From Clostridium polynesiense (GTDB taxonomy: Bacteria > Bacillota > Clostridia > Clostridiales > Clostridiaceae), in the NCBI RefSeq assembly GCF_000820705.1, contig NZ_CCXI01000158.1, positions 1 to 52,381 on the forward strand: a DNA stretch of 52,381 nucleotides, in the 5' to 3' direction. Below, one piece after another: positions 24,860-32,859 of the stretch (its first letter is position 1; every line of letters begins with the position of its first letter). The position numbers were made by a program, and so were the translations under genes. The notes beneath the pieces are model-generated. The model was not told the origin of the DNA. It searched no databases and worked only from the letters and a program-made list of their open reading frames with translations.

Positions 24860-24907
24860 ATGGATGATGGGCCGTTAAGTAGGCAAAATATAATAAGAGA
24901 GTCTTAA
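24860..24907 (+). CDS. Possible leader peptide upstream of mgtE
   Basis: 15 codons (MDDGPLSRQNIIRES) with GGAGG 11 bases before the ATG; an in-frame ATG at 24842 would add six codons. Its stop lies inside the left arm of the hairpin just before mgtE. Asp-Asp followed by Gly-Pro near the start recalls the acidic/proline leaders that sense low Mg2+ at mgt genes in enteric bacteria; this link is inference. Confidence 0.35.
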   Translation: MDDGPLSRQNIIRES

Positions 24908-24937
24908 ATTTTAGTATTTATTTTTTAGGACTCTCTT
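24895..24937 (+). promoter_or_regulatory. Leader hairpin (attenuator or terminator) before mgtE
   Basis: AAGAGAGTCTTAAA (24895-24908) / TTTAGGACTCTCTT (24924-24937), 14 pairs with one wobble, 15-base loop, followed by only a few T and then directly by the mgtE ribosome site AGGAGG (24940-24945). Confidence 0.6.
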
Positions 24938-24954
24938 TTAGGAGGTCTTAAAAA

Positions 24955-26283
24955 ATGAATATTGTAGAACTTATAAGAGAAAAAAAGCTTTTAGAAGCAA
25001 AAAAAGAACTTATGAAGCATAATGCTGTGGATATAGCACAGCTTTTTGAAGAGCTTGAGATGGAGGATGTAGTTAGGGTATTCAGGCTTCTTCCAAAGGA
25101 TTTAGCTGCAGATGTATTTACTTATTTAGATAGGGAACAGAGAGCTCATATAGTTGAATCCATAACAGATATAGAAATATCAGGCATAATGGAAGACCTG
25201 TTTATGGATGAAGCTGTAGATGTCCTTGAAGAACTTCCTGCTAATGTTGTAAAAAAGATATTAAAAAACACATCCCAAGACAGAAGGAATCTTATAAATC
25301 AGTTTTTAAACTATCCTGACAGTTCCGGCGGAAGTATAATGACCATTGAATATGTGGATCTGAAGAAGGAGATGACAGTAAAGGAAGCTATAGCTCATAT
25401 CAGAAAAACAGGTATAGATAAAGCAACTATAAACACCTGCTATGTCATGAGCGAGGATAGAAAGCTTGAGGGATTGGTATCTATAAGAAAGCTTATTTTA
25501 AGCAATCAGGATGTGGCTATTAAGGATATTATGAAAACCGACATTATATATGTAACCACTTTAGATGACCAGGAATATATTGCAGAGCTGTTTAAAAAGT
25601 ATGATTTAGTTACCATACCTGTAACTGATAATGAAAACAGGCTGGTAGGAATTATAACTATAGACGACATTATAGATATAATTGATCAGGAGGCTACTGA
25701 AGACTTTCAGCTCATGGCTGCTATGGAGCCTACAGAAGAGGAATATTTAAAAACCAACGTATGGTCCCTAGCCAAACACAGGATAATATGGCTTTTGGTT
25801 TTAATGATATCAGCAACCTTTACAGGAAATATAATTAAAAGATATGAAGATGTTCTTCAATCCGTAGTGCTTTTAACCGCCTTTATCCCTATGCTTATGG
25901 ATACCGGAGGAAATGCAGGGTCACAATCCTCTACTTTGGTTATAAGAGGATTAGCCTTAGGTGAAATAAAACTTAAAGATGTATTTAAGGTTATGAGAAA
26001 GGAATTAGGCGTGAGCCTTATTGCAGGTTCAGTGCTTTCAGCAGTTAACTTCATAAGATTATACTATTTTGAAAAGGTAGAGTTACTAATGTCCATTACT
26101 GTATGTGTAAGCTTATTTGCTACAGTAATACTTGCAAAAGTTATAGGAGGACTGCTTCCTATGGCCGCTAAAAAGCTAAAATTGGATCCTGCCATAATGG
26201 CAAGTCCATTAATAACCACTATAGTAGATTCTATTGCTCTATTCATATATTTCTCCATGGCTGTATGGCTTTTGGGTATATAA
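24955..26283 (+). CDS. mgtE: Magnesium transporter MgtE
   Basis: 442 residues, full length. An N domain with repeated acidic helices (about 1-130) is followed by two CBS domains (about 130-255), a plug helix and five membrane helices. The channel-lining segment LMDTGGNAGSQSS near 310-323 and final-helix Asp (TTIVDSIALF) near 425 are intact. Cytosolic Mg2+ binding to the N and CBS domains closes the channel. A possible leader peptide and hairpin precede it. Confidence 0.94.
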   Translation: MNIVELIREKKLLEAKKELMKHNAVDIAQLFEELEMEDVVRVFRLLPKDLAADVFTYLDREQRAHIVESITDIEISGIMEDLFMDEAVDVLEELPANVVKKILKNTSQDRRNLINQFLNYPDSSGGSIMTIEYVDLKKEMTVKEAIAHIRKTGIDKATINTCYVMSEDRKLEGLVSIRKLILSNQDVAIKDIMKTDIIYVTTLDDQEYIAELFKKYDLVTIPVTDNENRLVGIITIDDIIDIIDQEATEDFQLMAAMEPTEEEYLKTNVWSLAKHRIIWLLVLMISATFTGNIIKRYEDVLQSVVLLTAFIPMLMDTGGNAGSQSSTLVIRGLALGEIKLKDVFKVMRKELGVSLIAGSVLSAVNFIRLYYFEKVELLMSITVCVSLFATVILAKVIGGLLPMAAKKLKLDPAIMASPLITTIVDSIALFIYFSMAVWLLGI

Positions 26284-26374
26284 AAAGAAAATAAGGGTAT
26301 GCTGAAGTTATTTAATTGTAAATATCATTGAAATTTTAGCGATTTTTCTATATAATAACTTCAGTATACATTAT

Positions 26375-26463
26375 GGAGAGGTGTCCGAGTGGCCGAAGGA
26401 GCTTGTCTCGAAAACAAGTTTACGCTTTGCGTAACAAGGGTTCAAATCCCTTTCTCTCCGCCA
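26375..26463 (+). tRNA. tRNA-Ser (anticodon CGA)
   Basis: 89 bases with encoded CCA. Acceptor GGAGAGG/TCTCTCC; anticodon stem CTTGT/ACAAG with loop CTCGAAA; long variable arm TTTACGCTTTGCGTAAC; T arm GGGTTCAAATCCC. Reads UCG. Confidence 0.95.
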
Positions 26464-26473
26464 TAGTTTATTT

Positions 26474-26507
26474 AGCTGTCAGATTTATAAGTCTGTCAGC
26501 TTTTTTA
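26474..26507 (+). terminator. Terminator of tRNA-Ser(CGA)
   Basis: AGCTGTCAGA / TCTGTCAGCT (one T-T mismatch), then six T. Confidence 0.8.
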
Positions 26508-26536
26508 TGCTATAAATTAATTTCGTTATAATTACG

Positions 26537-26595
26537 CCGTGGATATAAAGGATTTGCTAAGATTATTCATCTTAATTAAACCTTTATATCCACGG
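26537..26595. repeat. 15-bp inverted repeat with nested hairpin
   Basis: CCGTGGATATAAAGG (26537-26551) and its exact complement (26581-26595) enclose 29 bases holding a second hairpin AAGAT-TATTC-ATCTT. Weak T run after it. Either a second terminator or a small structured element. Confidence 0.65.
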
Positions 26596-26692
26596 TGTTT
26601 TCTTAACCCCATTTTTATTTAAATAAGAGTATATTATAGTCAAATACATATAATTTTTCGATGATTTTAGGAATAGTAAAGGAGAATATATC

Positions 26693-26905
26693 ATGGTAAA
26701 ACCACAGGTAATGAAAGAATGTCAATGCATTAATTTTAAAGATAAATATATTCATGTTATAAAAGCTTCAGAATCATATTTGGAAAAGCATCCTTATATA
26801 TTCTTTTTCACAATATTAATAGCTGCGCCTATAGCTTCTGTAGCAGCTTTATTTATATCTTTATATATAATTCTTCTTCCTATAATATATTTAATGGGAA
26901 TTTAA
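26693..26905 (+). CDS. Small hypothetical membrane protein
   Basis: 70 residues, not recognised. A hydrophilic N-terminal part (to about 35, with ECQC) is followed by one long or two short hydrophobic segments (FFFTILIAAPIASVAALF, then YIILLPIIYLM). AAAGGAGAAT precedes the ATG. It is followed by a strong bidirectional terminator, so it is probably its own unit. Confidence 0.65.
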   Translation: MVKPQVMKECQCINFKDKYIHVIKASESYLEKHPYIFFFTILIAAPIASVAALFISLYIILLPIIYLMGI

Positions 26906-26961
26906 TCATAAAGATGAATGAATATAGAAAATACTTTGGTAAGGATAAATTTTCTTTAGAA

Positions 26962-27008
26962 AAAAGAGCTGATGCACAGGAATGGGGAGTCTGTGCATCA
27001 GCTCTTTT
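26962..27008. terminator. Strong bidirectional terminator
   Basis: Perfect 18-base arms AAAAGAGCTGATGCACAG / CTGTGCATCAGCTCTTTT, loop of 11. It separates the small membrane protein from the convergent dps gene. Confidence 0.9.
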
Positions 27009-27034
27009 AATTACTTTAAATATAGTATTTATAA

Positions 27035-27481
27035 TTATCCAAGATATGCTCTTATCATCCAAAGAGTTTTTTCATAGTCTGCGGCAAAGTCAGTCATCAT
27101 ATCTGCAGTAACGGGATCTCCTGATTCCTCTGCAAGGTTTATTATTTCCATAGAATGATTATACATTAAGTTATAATCCTCTTTTAAAGCTTTTACAGCA
27201 TCTAAGGAGGAGATACCCTCACTGGATTTTTCCTCCATGGTTGATAACTGAAGATAATCCTTCATGCTTGCAGCGGGCCTTGAACCTAAAATCAACATTC
27301 TTTCTGCAACCTGGTCTAAATCTTCAGAGGCTTTATTATAAAGCTCTTCAAATTTACTGTGAAGCTCAAAGAATCCTCTCCCTTGAATATTCCAATGATA
27401 ATTATGAAGCTTTACATTTAAGATGTTTAAATTAGCTAAATATATATTAAGTTCCTTTAATAAGTTTTCTTTATTTTTCAT
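27035..27481 (-). CDS. dps: Dps-family DNA-protecting ferritin-like protein
   Basis: 148 residues, a ferritin-like four-helix protein. The ferroxidase site of Dps is visible in the LHNYHWNIQG and FELHSKFEELYNKASEDLDQVAERM segments (His, Asp, Glu ligands, about 26-62). It oxidises and stores iron using peroxide and protects DNA. Ribosome site AAAGGAGT. The promoter overlaps a PerR-type palindrome nearly identical to the one at rbr, which implies induction by peroxide. Confidence 0.9.
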   Translation of the reverse strand: MKNKENLLKELNIYLANLNILNVKLHNYHWNIQGRGFFELHSKFEELYNKASEDLDQVAERMLILGSRPAASMKDYLQLSTMEEKSSEGISSLDAVKALKEDYNLMYNHSMEIINLAEESGDPVTADMMTDFAADYEKTLWMIRAYLG

Positions 27482-27529
27482 ACTATCTACTCCTTTGAAT
27501 TTGTTTTAAATTTGTATTGATTACAATTT

Positions 27530-27559
27530 AATAATAATTGTTATTTATTCTTTTGTCAA
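27530..27559 (-). promoter_or_regulatory. dps promoter with PerR-type box
   Basis: Minus strand TTGACA (27554-27559), 17 bases, TATTAT (27531-27536). The palindrome AATAATAATTGTTATT (27530-27545) covers the -10 and matches the rbr box at 15 of 16 bases. Confidence 0.65.
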
Positions 27560-27575
27560 GGGGTTTAAAAGAAAA

Positions 27576-27618
27576 AAGCTGTTTTAAAAGAATTATTTAC
27601 AATCTTTTAAAACAGCTT
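27576..27618 (-). terminator. Terminator of perR
   Basis: AAGCTGTTTTAAAAGA / TCTTTTAAAACAGCTT, perfect 16-base arms, loop of 11; T run on the minus strand. Confidence 0.88.
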
Positions 27619-27633
27619 AATGATTAGTATCCA

Positions 27634-28053
27634 TTATATTTGCTTTTTAGCACACTCAGGGCAAATGCCTATAAAATGTATGTGCTGCTCATTTATTTTA
27701 TAATCCTCCAGCTCTTTAAGTGACATTTTGCTGAAATCTAAATGTATGTCAAAAAGATTTTTACATAGTTGACATTTAAAATGAGCATGATCATTAGGAT
27801 TATAAATATCATATCTTGCTTCGTTGCCTTCTATAGTTATAATTTCTACAAGCTTCTTTTCAATAAATAGATTCAGTGTATTATAAACTGTGGTTTTTGA
27901 CAAAGTAGGAATTTTATCCGTTAAAGCTTCATATATTTGATTAACGGTAGGGTGGTTATGATTATCTAATATATATTGAAATATCTTTGTTCTCTGATAA
28001 GATGGCTTTACGTCTTTTTCTCTTAAATAACTATCAATGTTATCTATTTTCAT
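27634..28053 (-). CDS. perR: Fur-family peroxide repressor (PerR-like)
   Basis: 139 residues. N-terminal winged helix (recognition region TLSKTTVYNTLNLF) and C-terminal dimer domain. Two CxxC pairs, CQLC near 96 and CPEC near 133, bind structural zinc; NPNDHAHFKC near 87 supplies the regulatory His/Asp ligands typical of PerR. Position between dps and rbr, both with matching AT palindromes, supports a peroxide-sensing repressor over Fur or Zur. Ribosome site GAAAGGAAG. Confidence 0.87.
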   Translation of the reverse strand: MKIDNIDSYLREKDVKPSYQRTKIFQYILDNHNHPTVNQIYEALTDKIPTLSKTTVYNTLNLFIEKKLVEIITIEGNEARYDIYNPNDHAHFKCQLCKNLFDIHLDFSKMSLKELEDYKINEQHIHFIGICPECAKKQI

Positions 28054-28104
28054 AGTGAACTTCCTTTCATTATTTCATATAGATAGCAGGACATCTATGG
28101 TTAT

Positions 28105-28133
28105 ATTATATTGATATCACTATAATTTTGCAA
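28105..28133 (-). promoter_or_regulatory. perR promoter
   Basis: Minus strand TTGCAA (28128-28133), 17 bases, TATAAT (28105-28110). It is divergent from the rbr promoter. Confidence 0.6.
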
Positions 28134-28145
28134 CTGTTGCTTAAT

Positions 28146-28188
28146 AATAATAATTATTATTGACAAAATATATATAAATTGTTAATAT
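28146..28188 (+). promoter_or_regulatory. rbr promoter with PerR-type palindrome
   Basis: Perfect 16-base palindrome AATAATAATTATTATT (28146-28161) overlaps the -35 TTGACA (28160-28165); 17 bases later is TAATAT (28183-28188). Confidence 0.7.
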
Positions 28189-28261
28189 TAAATCAAGGAT
28201 ATAGATATAGTGTTAAATAATTATCAAAAAATATTCATATTTTAAGGCGGGGAGGATCATT

Positions 28262-28849
28262 ATGAAATCATTAAAAGGAACTAAAACAGCAGAAAATCTT
28301 TTAAAATCTTTTGCAGGAGAATCTCAGGCAAGAATGAGATATACCTATTATTCAAGCGTAGCAAGAAAACAAGGATATCTTCAGATAGCAGAGATATTTA
28401 TTGAAACTGCAGAGCAGGAAAAAGAACATGCTAAAAGATTTTATAAATTTTTAAAAGAAGATTATCAAGGTGAAGCTATAGAAATCACAGCTTCCTATCC
28501 GGTAGCATTATATGATAATACAGCTGACAATCTAAAAGCCGCTGCTATGGGAGAAAATGAAGAATGGAGCGATATGTATCCAGGATTTGCTGCTATAGCA
28601 AGAGAAGAGGGCTTTCCTGAAATAGCTATAGCATACGACATGATTTCAAAGGTTGAGAAAGAGCATGAAGACAGATACTTAAAGCTATTAGAAAACGTAA
28701 ATAATGGACAAGTATTTAAGAGAGATGAAAAGGTTCTATGGCAGTGCAGAAACTGCGGATTTATTTTAGAAGCCTTTGAAGCTCCAGAGAAATGTCCTGC
28801 ATGCCTTCATCCAAAGGAGTATTTCCAAATAGCTGCAAGAAATTATTAA
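28262..28849 (+). CDS. rbr: Rubrerythrin
   Basis: 195 residues. An N-terminal ferritin-like diiron domain (about 1-145; [11 protein letters not shown], [22 protein letters not shown] ligands) is followed by a C-terminal rubredoxin domain with CRNCGF near 161 and CPACLHP near 176. It reduces hydrogen peroxide to water in the cytoplasm of anaerobes. GGGGAGG precedes the start. The promoter carries a PerR-type palindrome and perR is divergent, so peroxide induction is very likely. Confidence 0.95.
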   Translation: MKSLKGTKTAENLLKSFAGESQARMRYTYYSSVARKQGYLQIAEIFIETAEQEKEHAKRFYKFLKEDYQGEAIEITASYPVALYDNTADNLKAAAMGENEEWSDMYPGFAAIAREEGFPEIAIAYDMISKVEKEHEDRYLKLLENVNNGQVFKRDEKVLWQCRNCGFILEAFEAPEKCPACLHPKEYFQIAARNY

Positions 28850-28879
28850 TATAATTAGATATTTATAAGCAGATAATTT

Positions 28880-28928
28880 AAGGGGAAAATCCGGAAATTT
28901 TAATTAAATATCCGGATATTTTCCCTTT
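28880..28928. terminator. Bidirectional terminator between rbr and the VanW gene
   Basis: AAGGGGAAAATCCGGAAATTT and a near-complement ending in CCGGATATTTTCCCTTT; long AT-rich stem with T and A tracts. Confidence 0.85.
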
Positions 28929-28944
28929 TATTTTATAATGGCGG

Positions 28945-30222
28945 TTAATGGATTTTATAGGTATCTGTAGATAATATCTCAGTTTTTATTAGCTTTCCAT
29001 TTTCATAGGTGTGTTTATAAGCTCGTGACTTTAAATACCCTCCTTTTTGAGAGATTATAGAGCTTGTAAACTTGTAAGTATAGGGACCTTCGTCTTTTTT
29101 GCCGTAGAAATTTACGTAAAGAGATCCTTCGCTTACATAGCTTTCTATATATATAGGGGTTTCTTTATTATTTTTAAATTTAAAGTCTGGATTATTACCA
29201 CTTATTGTGGCATCAAGACTTGGAGGTACATATCCTACAGTTAAGGAGTGAGGCTTTCTTTCCACTATATCCATGTTGGATAATAACGCGGTGTTATATA
29301 GGGTAGTTGCAAGCTGGCATATACCTCCTGCTATGGCGGTAGAAACTGTACCATTAGAAAAAACCGGAGCGGATTTATAACCCTTTGCTGCAGTCCTTGA
29401 ACCAAGAGCCTTATTCAGGGAAAATACCTCCTGAGGCTTAAGATATGTTCCGTTTACCGCAGCAGCGGCAGTTATTATATTGCTTGTTCTATTTCCTGTA
29501 GGGCTTAAAGAGGTTTTAAATTCTGCAATCAATGAATGGGAATCCTTTAATATTTCCTCTGTTATTAAAGCATTGGTTATTTCAAAAGGAATAAGGATTT
29601 CAATATTTAATGGTGAACTTCCTGTGAAGCTTTCTACCGCTTTAATAATCTTATCCTTAAGCTCCTGCTCTTTTATATTCACTCCTGATACTTCCTTCTC
29701 AATTTCAAAGCTTGAACCCTTCTTTTTCAAAACTGCATCTACAGGAAGCTTGTTATATTTATTGGAAACTTCTTTGGATAATTCCCCAATGACCTCCTTT
29801 GAATAGCTGAAGGAAATAGGAATACTATATTTAGGCTTTTCTTTAATGAAAAGTAAGGATATGGTTTTTAAAAAAGTCCTTTCTCTGCTGATGCGGTTAA
29901 TCTCCTTTAAGGCTTTATCTATATGGTATTCTGCATTAAAATCTGATAATGCCTTGGTTACGGTGTTGTCCTTATATTTCATATTTATAAAAGAATTTTG
30001 AAGAAACTCTTTAGGTTTTAAAGAAAGTATTTTTTCTGAAGCTTCTTCATAGGTCATAAAAGATACGTCTATATTATCAACATAAGTGAATTTTGGAAGA
30101 CGTCCCTTATTATGAAAACCATAAGCAGTTAGGAGAAAAATTGAAAATAACATGGCCAAAAAAACTGCGTATATCATTAATTTCTTCTTATTTATCTTCT
30201 TTTTATTTTTTGGACTTTCCAT
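28945..30222 (-). CDS. VanW-family cell-wall protein
   Basis: 425 residues. A Lys-rich N terminus and one membrane segment (about 15-35) anchor an extracellular protein. The middle has a YoaR-like putative peptidoglycan-binding region; the VanW domain (about 235-365) includes NRTSNI, GGICQLATTLYNTALLS and ERKPHS motifs. The C-terminal beta segment (YIESYVSEGSLYVNFYG) is G5-like. Despite the name it does not imply vancomycin resistance. The exact role is unknown. A GGGGG ribosome site precedes the start. Confidence 0.85.
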   Translation of the reverse strand: MESPKNKKKINKKKLMIYAVFLAMLFSIFLLTAYGFHNKGRLPKFTYVDNIDVSFMTYEEASEKILSLKPKEFLQNSFINMKYKDNTVTKALSDFNAEYHIDKALKEINRISRERTFLKTISLLFIKEKPKYSIPISFSYSKEVIGELSKEVSNKYNKLPVDAVLKKKGSSFEIEKEVSGVNIKEQELKDKIIKAVESFTGSSPLNIEILIPFEITNALITEEILKDSHSLIAEFKTSLSPTGNRTSNIITAAAAVNGTYLKPQEVFSLNKALGSRTAAKGYKSAPVFSNGTVSTAIAGGICQLATTLYNTALLSNMDIVERKPHSLTVGYVPPSLDATISGNNPDFKFKNNKETPIYIESYVSEGSLYVNFYGKKDEGPYTYKFTSSIISQKGGYLKSRAYKHTYENGKLIKTEILSTDTYKIH

Positions 30223-30411
30223 GCTAATCCCCCTAATAATAAATCCATAATATTAATTAAATATTCAAGTGAGTTTTTAAATAGAACGTGTTCTTCTAAT
30301 TAAAAAAATATCTTTATCTCTATACTTTTAATATTAATGTTACTTTTGAAGGGTTTATTTTTTGAGAAGTTTATACTATTATAGTTAATAAATACATAAT
30401 GTTGGGATGGG

Positions 30412-30927
30412 ATGTTTATGGTAAATTATCTCCTAATATTTATAGCTAAAATCATTGAGGTTTCTTTAATGACTCTCAGAACGGTTCTTATAACAAGAGG
30501 AGAAAAAGTATATGGAGCCGTTATAGGTGTATTTGAGGTAGCTATATGGCTTGTTTTAGTAAGTTCAGTTTTAGTAGGAATACAAGAAGACCCTATACGA
30601 ATGGTGGTTTATGCTTTAGGTTTTGGTGTAGGTAATCTTTTAGGATCAACCCTTGAAGAAAAGCTTGCCTTAGGCCTTGTAACTATAAATATAATAGTGG
30701 CTGATCAGGATGCTTTAAAAATTGCTCAAATTTTAAGGGAACGGAATTTGGGGGTTACAACTATTGAAGCTGATGGCTTTAAGGAGCACAAAAAAATACT
30801 TATGGCTCACGTTAAAAGAAAAAGAAAGAATGAAATAATTAAACTTATAGAAAACAGCGGAATTAACTCTGTTATCTCCATAAGCGATACCAAAACGGTT
30901 TACGGAGGTTATGGATTGAAAAAGTAG
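30412..30927 (+). CDS. UPF0316 membrane protein (DUF5698/DUF2179)
   Basis: 171 residues. Three N-terminal membrane segments, with the conserved start IFIAKIIEVSLMTLRTVLITRG (in two parts: IFIAKIIEV, SLMTLRTVL) and GFGVGNLLGSTLEEKLA. These are followed by a soluble DUF2179 domain (about 95-165). DUF2179-type domains are thought to bind ligands; no function is established. Two starts are possible, ATG at 30412 or 30418; GGGATGGG suits the second by spacing. It is divergent from the VanW gene. Confidence 0.85.
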   Translation: MFMVNYLLIFIAKIIEVSLMTLRTVLITRGEKVYGAVIGVFEVAIWLVLVSSVLVGIQEDPIRMVVYALGFGVGNLLGSTLEEKLALGLVTINIIVADQDALKIAQILRERNLGVTTIEADGFKEHKKILMAHVKRKRKNEIIKLIENSGINSVISISDTKTVYGGYGLKK

Positions 30928-30969
30928 ACTTTACCTTAGAGAGAGATAGGACGAAAGTTGGGGATTAGT

Positions 30970-31665
30970 ATGTTTAAACCTATAAAAAACGCCAGGGTTT
31001 ATGAACAGGTAGTGGAGCAGATTAAGCTCCTTATATTTAAGGGGATCATTAAAAAGGGGGATAAGCTACCCACAGAAAGGGAACTGGCAGAGCAGCTTCA
31101 GGTAAGCAGAACCTCTGTAAGGGAGGCATTAAGAGCTTTAGAAGTTATAGGACTTATCGAAAGTCGACAGGGGGCAGGAAACTATATAAGGGAAAGCTTT
31201 AATGGAAGCTTATTTGAGCCTTTATCCACCCTGTTTATTTTAGATAATGGAAAGGCTGAGGACATACTGGAATTCAGGGAGCTATTGGAGCTTCAGACGG
31301 TAGTTTTAGCCTCTGAACGAATAGATTCAGAAGAGGCTGAAGAGATGAAGTCCATACTTGTAGCCCTTAAAGCTTCTCAGGATGAAGAGGAAAGCATTTT
31401 ATTAGATAAGAAATTTCATTACTACATAGCAAAAGCTTCAAAGAACATTCTTATATTAAATATACTTGAGGTTATCTCGCAGCTTATTGATGAATTCATA
31501 AGAGATTCGAGAAATAAGATATATAAAGCACAGAAGACCTGGAGCAATTTAAATATCCACCATGAGAAAATATTAGAGGCTCTCATCAATGGAGATTCTC
31601 ATCAGGCATTTTCTGCAATGAAGGGTCACTTTGACCTTATAAGAAAAAATTTTGATGAGAAATAG
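30970..31665 (+). CDS. GntR/FadR-family regulator, probable lactate operon repressor
   Basis: 231 residues. N-terminal GntR winged helix (about 1-70, LPTERELAEQLQVSRTSVREALRALE) and C-terminal FCD ligand domain (about 85-225) with His residues for a metal-bound carboxylate. FadR-subfamily proteins bind TGGT-N3-ACCA; two such sites lie before the lactate dehydrogenase operon just downstream, which makes an LldR/LctA-like lactate-responsive role likely. The ATG at 30970 is preferred over the TTG at 30958 because GGGG lies seven bases before it. A strong terminator follows. Confidence 0.85.
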   Translation: MFKPIKNARVYEQVVEQIKLLIFKGIIKKGDKLPTERELAEQLQVSRTSVREALRALEVIGLIESRQGAGNYIRESFNGSLFEPLSTLFILDNGKAEDILEFRELLELQTVVLASERIDSEEAEEMKSILVALKASQDEEESILLDKKFHYYIAKASKNILILNILEVISQLIDEFIRDSRNKIYKAQKTWSNLNIHHEKILEALINGDSHQAFSAMKGHFDLIRKNFDEK

Positions 31666-31711
31666 TATTATTATAAATAAGAGTTTTTTATGATATAAAA
31701 GGCATGCAAAG

Positions 31712-31754
31712 CACGGCGCAGCAGATTTAAGTTAATTGCTGCGCCGTGTTTTTT
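31712..31754 (+). terminator. Strong terminator of the GntR regulator gene
   Basis: CACGGCGCAGCA / TGCTGCGCCGTG, loop of 13, then six T. Confidence 0.93.
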
Positions 31755-31762
31755 GGATAATC

Positions 31763-31777
31763 ATTGGTCATACCAAT
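31763..31777. promoter_or_regulatory. LldR-type operator 1
   Basis: Perfect dyad ATTGGT-CAT-ACCAAT, FadR/LldR consensus TGGT-N3-ACCA, upstream of the lactate operon promoter. Confidence 0.7.
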
Positions 31778-31932
31778 TATGATAATGTTAAAAGAGGAGA
31801 TGCAGATATAGTGAAAATATTAACTATAAAATTAAATTTGTTATGTCTTTATGCTAATAATAGATGAATAAATCGTTGTTTTAGGCTTTATAGAGCTTTT
31901 ATTTTATATTAATAAGGTTAATATTATAACAA

Positions 31933-31961
31933 TTGTGGAAAATAATAGTACGCAGTGATAT
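31933..31961 (+). promoter_or_regulatory. Candidate promoter of the lactate operon
   Basis: TTGTGG (31933-31938), 17 bases, TGATAT (31956-31961). Transcription would start near 31968, just before operator 2. Confidence 0.4.
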
Positions 31962-31979
31962 TATTAAAATATAACAAAC

Positions 31980-31990
31980 TGGTCATACCA
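31980..31990. promoter_or_regulatory. LldR-type operator 2
   Basis: TGGT-CAT-ACCA, same core as operator 1, centres 215 bases apart, close to the predicted transcription start. Confidence 0.7.
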
Positions 31991-32058
31991 ATTTGAAAAA
32001 ACAATCTGATACCTATAAGGTAATCGTTGTCATAAATTTAATCTTGGGGGGAAATAAA

Positions 32059-32847
32059 ATGAATATTATCGTTTGTATAAAGCAGGTGCCAGGAACCTCA
32101 AAGGTGGAGGTAGACCCTGTAACAGGAGTTTTGAAAAGGGATGGTATTGATTCTAAGATGAATCCTTATGATTTATATGCTTTAGAAACAGCATTAAAGC
32201 TAAGGGAAGAAAAAGGAGGTAAAGTTTCCGTTATAAGCATGGGGCCTCCTCAGGCTATGGCTGTTATAAAAGAAGCATATATGATGGGAGCAGATGAAGG
32301 AACTTTGATCTCAGACAGAAAGTTTGGCGGAGCCGATGTGCTTGCTACCTCTTATACCCTTTCTCAAGGGGTAAGAAAAATGGGAGATGCAGACATAATA
32401 ATATGCGGAAAGCAGACAACAGACGGAGATACCGCACAGGTTGGACCTGAAATGGCTGAATATTTAGGAATACCTCATGTTGCTAATGTAAGAAAGATAG
32501 TAGAGCTTAGAGAAGCATCCATAGTGGTAGAAATGGATATGCCTGATACTGTGGAAGTGGCAGAGGTTCAATACCCTTGTCTAATCACAGTGGAGAAGAA
32601 CATATTTGAGCCAAGACTGCCTTCTTATAGAAAAAAGCTTTCTACAAAGGATAGAGAAATTAATATATTAAGCCTGAAGGATTTAGAAGATCAGGATGAA
32701 AAAAAATACGGCTTAAACGGATCACCCACTCAGGTAGAAAGAATATTTCCTCCTGAGGTAAACAATGATAGGGAAACCTGGACAGGAAGCTCAGAGGAAA
32801 TAACTCACAAGCTTATAGGAAAGCTTAAAGCTTTAAAATTTATTTAG
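32059..32847 (+). CDS. lctB: Electron transfer flavoprotein beta subunit (lactate dehydrogenase complex, LctB-like)
   Basis: 262 residues. EtfB fold: N-terminal [15 protein letters not shown], then [26 protein letters not shown], and [19 protein letters not shown] (about 120-140), the segment that binds the bifurcating flavin. With the ferredoxin-type EtfA and the FAD lactate dehydrogenase downstream it matches the LctBCD complex of Acetobacterium woodii, where lactate oxidation with NAD+ is driven by reduced ferredoxin. ATG at 32059 has GGGGGGA upstream. The open frame reaches a TTG at 31993, but that covers operator DNA and has no ribosome site. Confidence 0.9.
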   Translation: MNIIVCIKQVPGTSKVEVDPVTGVLKRDGIDSKMNPYDLYALETALKLREEKGGKVSVISMGPPQAMAVIKEAYMMGADEGTLISDRKFGGADVLATSYTLSQGVRKMGDADIIICGKQTTDGDTAQVGPEMAEYLGIPHVANVRKIVELREASIVVEMDMPDTVEVAEVQYPCLITVEKNIFEPRLPSYRKKLSTKDREINILSLKDLEDQDEKKYGLNGSPTQVERIFPPEVNNDRETWTGSSEEITHKLIGKLKALKFI

Positions 32848-32859
32848 GGGGATTATTAA

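Noticed and set aside
24802-24954. M-box magnesium riboswitch before mgtE
   Set aside because: The leader is short and the conserved M-box core is not seen.
26880-27111. Open frames on both strands reading through the stretch near 26,962-27,008
   Set aside because: They are created by the perfect terminator stem, which codes similar words on both strands; no ribosome site.
31993-32058. 22-codon N-terminal extension of the EtfB-like protein from a TTG
   Set aside because: It has no ribosome site and would cover operator and leader DNA; the ATG at 32059 has GGGGGGA.
32083-32098. Resemblance of CAGGTGCCAGGAACC to the dispersed palindrome
   Set aside because: It encodes the conserved KQVPGT segment of EtfB and lacks the second arm.
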